A DNA stretch of 31,619 bases, from positions 1 through 31,619 of IMG/VR virus record IMGVR_UViG_3300033145_001214. One strand, given 5' to 3'. Below are positions 28,296-31,619 of the stretch, piece after piece. Each line of letters begins with the position of its first letter. Position 1 is the stretch's first letter. The translations under genes were made by a program, and so were the position numbers. The stretch comes from a virus. A model generated the notes under the pieces. The model did not search any database. It saw only the letters and a list, made by a program, of their open reading frames with translations, and was not told the origin of the DNA.

Positions 28296-28904
28296 ATGTA
28301 AAACATTAATTAATCCATTATCTAATTCCCAATGATGGTTAGGACATAGGGCAATTAGATTAGAAATGGCATTAATGTTTTTAATTAAAGTATTATTTGG
28401 AAAATCCGATACATTTTTTAAATGACAAATTTCTATGTGTTTATTATATTTACAAATAGCACATTCAAGTGGTTTTTTGCTTTTAATATAGACCTTATAA
28501 GCATCTCTACGAATATTACTTCTAGCGGATTGATAATTTTTTGCATTTTTAAAAAGATTACCCTTGGTTCTTTTTGTTATTGGATTACCTCTAGACCTAA
28601 TAATTGGAAGACAAATTTCACAATACTTTCTATGACTATAACCACCTTTTTCTAATTTTCTATAATATATAATTTTTCCACAATTTTTACATTTGCCAGT
28701 GGTATTGGATGTTCTATATCTCTTTGGATATTTTTTATTATTATAAGAAGTGGCACAAGAATGGTTACAGAACTGTTTTCTACGAACTTCTGCCACTCTA
28801 TCATTATCTCTAATGGGAATTACTTTTTTACAATTTAAACAAATTATAGGATTTTTGTAATAATTTTTAATTAATTGAGAATATTGTATTTTTTCTATAG
28901 TCAT
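28257..28904 (-). CDS. HNH endonuclease ending inside tRNA-fMet
   Basis: 215 residues. Zinc fingers CLNCKKVI..CNHSC and CKNCGKII..YCEIC are followed by CAICKYNKHIEICHLKNV (HNH) and NLIALCPNHHWELDNGLI. The final residues GVEQSGSSSGS are encoded by the 5' half of tRNA-fMet. The ATG overlaps an orphan tRNA 5' half (28905-28929) beginning with the same AGCGGAGTA as tRNA-fMet. Together these indicate insertion into a tRNA gene with regeneration of its 5' half. Confidence 0.87.
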   Translation of the reverse strand: MTIEKIQYSQLIKNYYKNPIICLNCKKVIPIRDNDRVAEVRRKQFCNHSCATSYNNKKYPKRYRTSNTTGKCKNCGKIIYYRKLEKGGYSHRKYCEICLPIIRSRGNPITKRTKGNLFKNAKNYQSARSNIRRDAYKVYIKSKKPLECAICKYNKHIEICHLKNVSDFPNNTLIKNINAISNLIALCPNHHWELDNGLINVLHSGVEQSGSSSGS

Positions 28905-28929
28905 CTAGTTGCCATTACTATACTCCGCT
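28905..28929 (-). pseudogene. Orphan 5' half of a tRNA
   Basis: Reads AGCGGAG, TA, D-arm TAGT AATGGCA ACTA, G and then the HNH start codon. An 11-nt identity (ATAGCGGAGTA; 28921-28931 and 28287-28297) links it to tRNA-fMet at the other end of the HNH gene; the D-arm differs. Confidence 0.7.
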
Positions 28930-29167
28930 ATTTGTTTAATAATTTTTTAATTTTATTTACATCAAATCCTACAATGAATTTGCCATTTATTTCTATCACA
29001 GGGATAGACATTTGTTTTGTTTTTTTTATCATTCTTTCTCTTGCTTTGTCATCTGTTGTTATGTCTAAATCTTTGTATTCTAACTTTTCTCCATCTAAAA
29101 ATAATTTTAGTGTTGTGCAATATGGGCAAGTTATAGTTGAATATACTTTTATATCTGGTTTTTTCAT
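28928..29167 (-). CDS. Glutaredoxin-like protein
   Basis: 79 residues from the Met at 29167: KVYSTITCPYCTTLKLFL has the CPYC redox pair of glutaredoxins, and SIPVIEINGKFIVGFD supplies the cis-Pro loop and the GG/GF glutathione-side region. Phages often encode such proteins to support ribonucleotide reductase. The frame can be extended 13 codons (start 29206), but homology begins at the chosen Met. The 3' end overlaps the orphan tRNA piece. Confidence 0.82.
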   Translation of the reverse strand: MKKPDIKVYSTITCPYCTTLKLFLDGEKLEYKDLDITTDDKARERMIKKTKQMSIPVIEINGKFIVGFDVNKIKKLLNK

Positions 29168-29174
29168 ATTTTTT

Positions 29175-29239
29175 ATTGTATCATTTAAATTTTCTAATTG
29201 TTTCAAAATGTATCAATTAGTACTTTGAAATGATACAAT
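29175..29239. repeat. 12-bp inverted repeat with related half-sites
   Basis: ATTGTATCATTT (29175-29186) and AAATGATACAAT (29228-29239), with a further TGTATCAATT between them. It lies upstream of the glutaredoxin gene and 3' of tRNA-Trp. It could be an operator, or a folded leader. Confidence 0.55.
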
Positions 29240-29242
29240 TAG

Positions 29243-29315
29243 CAGGACTGGCAGGATTCGAACCTGCAACACGCTGTTTTGGAGGCAGTTGCTCTACCGT
29301 TGGAGCTACAGTCCC
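29243..29315 (-). tRNA. tRNA-Trp(CCA)
   Basis: Acceptor GGGACTG/CAGTCCT, G73 (a TrpRS determinant), loop CTCCAAA. The anticodon stem ACTGC/ACAGC has mismatches at 27-43 and 31-39. The upstream 51-residue frame stops inside its 5' end. Confidence 0.85.
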
Positions 29316-29461
29316 TTATTAATTTGTTTTAATCTTTTCTGCCAACTTTTGATTTCTTTAGCTATATATTTTTTGTCTTTTTTCCAGTAATCTACTTTTT
29401 GTTCTGTCCATACGTCCCATTCAATAATTTCTTGTAATATTTTCTTTATTATTTTGTTCAT
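29306..29461 (-). CDS. Small hypothetical protein, 51 residues
   Basis: From ATG 29461 to TAG at 29306, which lies at positions 8-10 of tRNA-Trp. IIEWDVWTEQKVDYWKKDKKYI resembles the EWDIYTEQ segment of the protein at 20865-21107, supporting expression. Function unknown. Confidence 0.5.
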   Translation of the reverse strand: MNKIIKKILQEIIEWDVWTEQKVDYWKKDKKYIAKEIKSWQKRLKQINKGL

Positions 29462-29469
29462 AAAATATG

Positions 29470-29553
29470 TCCGCCGAGAAGGAATCGAACCTACATGGCC
29501 ACAAGGACAATTGATTTACAGTCAATTCCCGAACCATACGGGACTATCGGCGG
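29470..29553 (-). tRNA. tRNA-Tyr(GTA)
   Basis: Acceptor CCGCCGA/TCGGCGG, A73, anticodon stem ATTGA/TCAAT with loop CTGTAAA, long variable arm as expected for Tyr. Confidence 0.9.
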
Positions 29554-29560
29554 TTTTTTG

Positions 29561-29636
29561 CGGGAGCAACAGGATTTGAACCTGCGGTCCTTTGCTTGAC
29601 AAGCAAATGCATTAAGCCAGACTATGCTATACTCCC
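29561..29636 (-). tRNA. tRNA-Asp(GTC)
   Basis: Acceptor GGGAGTA/TGCTCCC, G73, anticodon stem TTTGC/GCAAA with loop TTGTCAA, T-loop TTCAAAT. Confidence 0.9.
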
Positions 29637-29643
29637 ATAATAG

Positions 29644-29715
29644 CACACAGGACAGGATTCGAACCCGTAATGCTGCATTAACAGTGCAGAGTGATACCAG
29701 TTTCACCACCCATGT
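29644..29715 (-). tRNA. tRNA-Asn(GTT)
   Basis: Acceptor ACATGGG/CCTGTGT, G73, anticodon stem CTGCA/TGCAG with loop CTGTTAA, T-stem ACGGG/CCTGT. First tRNA of the array in transcription order. Confidence 0.9.
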
Positions 29716-29727
29716 TTATGTTGTGAA

Positions 29728-30264
29728 TTATTTTTCAGACATTTCTGTCGGACAAACATAACTTCGTTCTCCACAATTTTTACATCTCCAGTATGTTATT
29801 TCTTCCCACTCTTCATGTTTACATTCCGATGAACTAATTCCTGTTTTAAATTCTCTTATTTCTAAATCCAAATCAGTTCGTGAAAGTGTTCTTGCTTTTT
29901 CTATCCATTCCTGATGGTTTTCTTTATTTACTATCGGAAGTATCTGTCGTAATGTTGTCCAGTATATTCCAGAAATGTCTTCTTGTTTTATATTTAGATT
30001 CTCACAGAAAGTTGAGTAGATTTGTATTAGGTAATATGCTTTTCGTCTATCAAATTGTAGTTCTGGCGACCCTAAATAAGATTCAAAGGTGTCATATCCT
30101 CCATCACCCAAAAAGTGAAAAAGTTCTTTTTCCTTTATTTCTTTAAGTCTTTGCCCCATGACAATAAATGCTCCACCTACTACATTTTTAAGTTGAATAA
30201 TTTCTTGATGTATTGTAAATGCTTTACTGGCATTTTTTTGTTGTAATGATATTTTTGTGTTCAT
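29728..30264 (-). CDS. Phage protein with C-terminal zinc ribbon, 178 residues
   Basis: Helical N-terminal part (GAFIVMGQRLKEIKEKELFHFLG and FESYLGSPELQFDRRKAYYLIQIY), a pattern like DUF3102-type proteins found near phage/plasmid replication genes; then CKHEEW..WRCKNCGE, a Cys/His cluster. The start codon is 6 nt after a consensus -10, so translation is probably leaderless. The tRNA array follows it closely and may share its promoter. Confidence 0.65.
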   Translation of the reverse strand: MNTKISLQQKNASKAFTIHQEIIQLKNVVGGAFIVMGQRLKEIKEKELFHFLGDGGYDTFESYLGSPELQFDRRKAYYLIQIYSTFCENLNIKQEDISGIYWTTLRQILPIVNKENHQEWIEKARTLSRTDLDLEIREFKTGISSSECKHEEWEEITYWRCKNCGERSYVCPTEMSEK

Positions 30265-30270
30265 TTGCTG

Positions 30271-30298
30271 ATTATATCATCGTGTTTTTTTGTGTCAA
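30271..30298 (-). promoter_or_regulatory. Consensus promoter before the tRNA region
   Basis: TTGACA (30298-30293), a 16-nt spacer and TATAAT (30276-30271), then CAGCAA and the ATG at 30264. Perfect hexamers; likely drives the 178-residue gene and the first tRNAs. Confidence 0.7.
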
Positions 30299-30780
30299 GT
30301 ATTTCTGATTTCTTTAAGGCGATGTATTATTGCAAAACATATTTTATCAATTACTAATAAATGAGCATCTATATTTTTTGCTTCGTTTTTTAATAATATA
30401 ATTTCTTGAAGTGTTTCTTTTTGTATACTAGCAAGTTGTCTTTTAAAATTATCAACAGTAATCTTTTTATTTTCCTTGATAATATTTTCATAAATATCTT
30501 TTTCCATACTACACATTTCTGTTTTAACCCAATCTGCTTGTGCTTCATATTTTGCTTTTAATTCTGACAATCTACGAGTTAGACCAGAAAGTACTGCTTC
30601 TCTATGAATAAGTGAATTAGCATCCCATGATAAAAACCCATTTGGTGTACTTTCTGGTCCATGCAATAATTCATTAATTGTTGTGACAACTAATTTAAGA
30701 ATATCTCCATTCTGTTTAGGTTGTTTTTCAATAAACTTTTTTCTAGCACTTTGAAATTCAATTAATGATTGTTGTGTCAT
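30295..30780 (-). CDS. Hypothetical helical protein, 161 residues
   Basis: Mostly charged helices with GFLSWDANSLIHREAVLSGLTRRLSELKAKYEAQADWVK in the middle, likely coiled coil. No known motif is recognised. It starts in overlap (4 nt) with the small DNA-binding-like gene and ends within the downstream promoter. Confidence 0.6.
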   Translation of the reverse strand: MTQQSLIEFQSARKKFIEKQPKQNGDILKLVVTTINELLHGPESTPNGFLSWDANSLIHREAVLSGLTRRLSELKAKYEAQADWVKTEMCSMEKDIYENIIKENKKITVDNFKRQLASIQKETLQEIILLKNEAKNIDAHLLVIDKICFAIIHRLKEIRNT

Positions 30781-31013
30781 TTTTTGTTTTTGGACATGAA
30801 CTTTAATAATTCATTTCCTATAATTTTAAACTCGCATCGATTTTTTGTTCCGATATCTTTTCCCTGTATTTTTCCAAGTTCTATGAATTGTTTAAGATGT
30901 TTTGGATGTTTTATTGGAAACAATCCATTTTTTCCCATTCTTGCAACATCTGGTAGTGTATACCATTGTTCTGGATCTATTTTTTTATGTTCTTGTATCT
31001 TTGGTCTTGACAT
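30777..31013 (-). CDS. Small excisionase-like DNA-binding protein
   Basis: 78 residues: WYTLPDVARMGKNGLFPIKHPKHLKQFIELGKIQGKDIG...RCEFKIIGNELLKFM. The order (turn, recognition-like helix and a final strand/helix with FKI.G.EL) resembles MerR/excisionase-type winged helices that bind DNA. Phage regulators of this size are common. Weak identification. Confidence 0.55.
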   Translation of the reverse strand: MSRPKIQEHKKIDPEQWYTLPDVARMGKNGLFPIKHPKHLKQFIELGKIQGKDIGTKNRCEFKIIGNELLKFMSKNKK

Positions 31014-31018
31014 AATTC

Positions 31019-31378
31019 TTAATTTGGTTCACCAAATTTACCTACGTTTTGATTTGCATTTTGACCTGCATTAACTTCTTGCCCCCCCTTGGGTTGATAA
31101 ATTTCCCAACTTTTCCAAAACAATCCACCTTCTTTATATTCACCAGCTGTGCTTTCTGCTCCACACTTTGTACATTTTCTTTTGATGTAAGTAAACATTC
31201 CTTCGTCTGTTTTAGCTTTATTGCTACCCCATACGATATCTGTTCCTTTACACTTTCCACAAACATCTGGTTGTGTGAAGAATAATGCTTTAGCGATTGC
31301 TTCTTTTTCATCTTTGCCTTCGCATTCTATTTCCATAGATGCGTTTCCGCCCATATCTCTATTAATTTTGATTTGCAT
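31019..31378 (-). CDS. Zinc-ribbon phage protein, 119 residues
   Basis: Contains CGKCKGTDIVW (about 41-51) and RKCTKCGAES (about 68-77) with the GLFWKSW motif after it and an Asn/Gln/Gly-rich acidic-like tail. The arrangement resembles zinc-ribbon proteins beside phage recombination or SSB genes. An AAAGGTCGAA element lies 35 nt upstream. Confidence 0.65.
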   Translation of the reverse strand: MQIKINRDMGGNASMEIECEGKDEKEAIAKALFFTQPDVCGKCKGTDIVWGSNKAKTDEGMFTYIKRKCTKCGAESTAGEYKEGGLFWKSWEIYQPKGGQEVNAGQNANQNVGKFGEPN

Positions 31379-31385
31379 ATTTTTT

Positions 31386-31619
31386 TTATTTGATTAGTTT
31401 TTCTTGTTTCGATTTCGACCTTTTTTTATTTGTTTCTTTTTCCTTTTTTATTCTTTCTTTTTCTTTCTTTATTTTTTCTTTTTCCTTTTTTATTCTTTCT
31501 TTTTCTTTCTTTATTTTTTCTATTTTTTGTAATTTTATTTGTTGAATTCTAAATTCTGATGATATTTCCAATGGAAAGTCTTTTTGCATAGGCTTACTAT
31601 TTGGATTTTCTTCTTTCCA
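31386..31619 (-). CDS. Lys/Glu repeat coiled-coil protein, 5' end outside window
   Basis: The frame stays open to the window edge, so the N-terminus is missing. After a short non-repetitive part, IKKEKER/IKKEKEK units repeat about four times, predicting a charged single alpha-helix or coiled coil. The DNA has a matching ~42-nt tandem repeat. Function unknown. Confidence 0.55.
   Translation of the reverse strand, partial: WKEENPNSKPMQKDFPLEISSEFRIQQIKLQKIEKIKKEKERIKKEKEKIKKEKERIKKEKETNKKRSKSKQEKLIK
31414..31423 (-). promoter_or_regulatory. AAAGGTCGAA element upstream of the zinc-ribbon gene
   Basis: Third copy of the element, inside the Lys/Glu repeat gene and 35 nt before the ATG at 31378. 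Confidence 0.45.
31436..31520. repeat. Tandem ~42-nt repeat coding Lys/Glu heptads
   Basis: Two near-identical units of a pyrimidine-rich (plus strand) sequence encode the IKKEKER/IKKEKEK repeats. Likely to vary in number by recombination. Confidence 0.7.

Noticed and set aside
29491-29709. Minus-strand 72-residue frame across tRNA-Tyr, Asp and Asn
   Set aside because: It only translates tRNA genes and intergenic sequence.
1-31619. Alternative genetic code (TGA or TAG reassigned)
   Set aside because: TAA, TAG and TGA all end genes at conserved C-termini, and several ATGA overlaps need TGA as a stop.
1-31619. CRISPR array or insertion sequence
   Set aside because: No regularly spaced repeats and no transposase were seen; the mobile genes are homing endonucleases.

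Overview
The window is a strongly AT-rich stretch in which every convincing gene lies on the minus strand, so it reads from about 31,619 down to 1. Prim-Pol/DnaB-type replication, a replisome-organizer-like protein, a NinG-like nuclease, at least six DNA methyltransferases or remnants, a radical SAM protein, a dense tRNA array and about ten HNH/GIY-YIG homing endonucleases point to the early/middle region of a tailed-phage genome, possibly a large phage. No capsid, terminase or tail gene is visible, so phage identity is an inference. The standard bacterial code fits: TAA, TAG and TGA all end genes, several as ATGA overlaps. A class III signal pilin-like gene resembles those common in Patescibacteria (CPR), which makes such a host possible but unproven.

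Layout in transcription order. (1) 31.6-29.7 kb: a Lys/Glu coiled-coil protein, a zinc ribbon protein, a small DNA-binding-like protein and two phage-type proteins. (2) 29.7-22.9 kb: 18 apparently intact tRNAs (Asn, Asp, Tyr, Trp, initiator Met, Phe, Ala, Ile x2, Val, Thr, Glu, Gly, Ser x2, Cys, Arg x2), several broken tRNA pieces, two unassigned structured-RNA candidates, and interleaved HNH and GIY-YIG genes. (3) 22.8-17.6 kb: a stand-alone receiver domain, HNH and NinG-like genes, a replisome organizer and a Prim-Pol/helicase. (4) 17.3-7.3 kb: DNA methyltransferases, radical SAM and small zinc proteins, repeatedly invaded by HNH genes. (5) 7.3-2.5 kb: a prohibitin-like membrane protein, a pilin-like protein, then a compact ubiquitin-like conjugation cassette: Ubl with a C-terminal GG-K, a large E2-like protein with an HPH...C motif, a JAMM peptidase, a ThiF/E1-like adenylating enzyme and a small HExxH protein. 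(6) 2.5-0 kb: two unknown genes, a methyltransferase, a UDP-glucose-dehydrogenase-like gene and a broken HNH gene at the edge.

Two things stand out. First, the Ubl-E2-JAMM-E1 cassette is a complete-looking protein-conjugation system. It may be driven by a 10-bp element (AAAGGTCGAA) that occurs three times, each 29-35 nt upstream of a start codon. Second, the homing endonucleases share an unusual insertion signature. In tRNA-Gly, tRNA-fMet, a DNA methyltransferase and the NinG-like gene, a diverged copy of one end of the target gene is stranded on the far side of the endonuclease, while the target next to it is whole, and the endonuclease reading frame often stops inside the regenerated target. 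This suggests elements that carry a replacement end for the gene they invade. Several genes also have sigma70-like promoters whose -10 box lies only 6-9 nt before the ATG, suggesting leaderless mRNAs.
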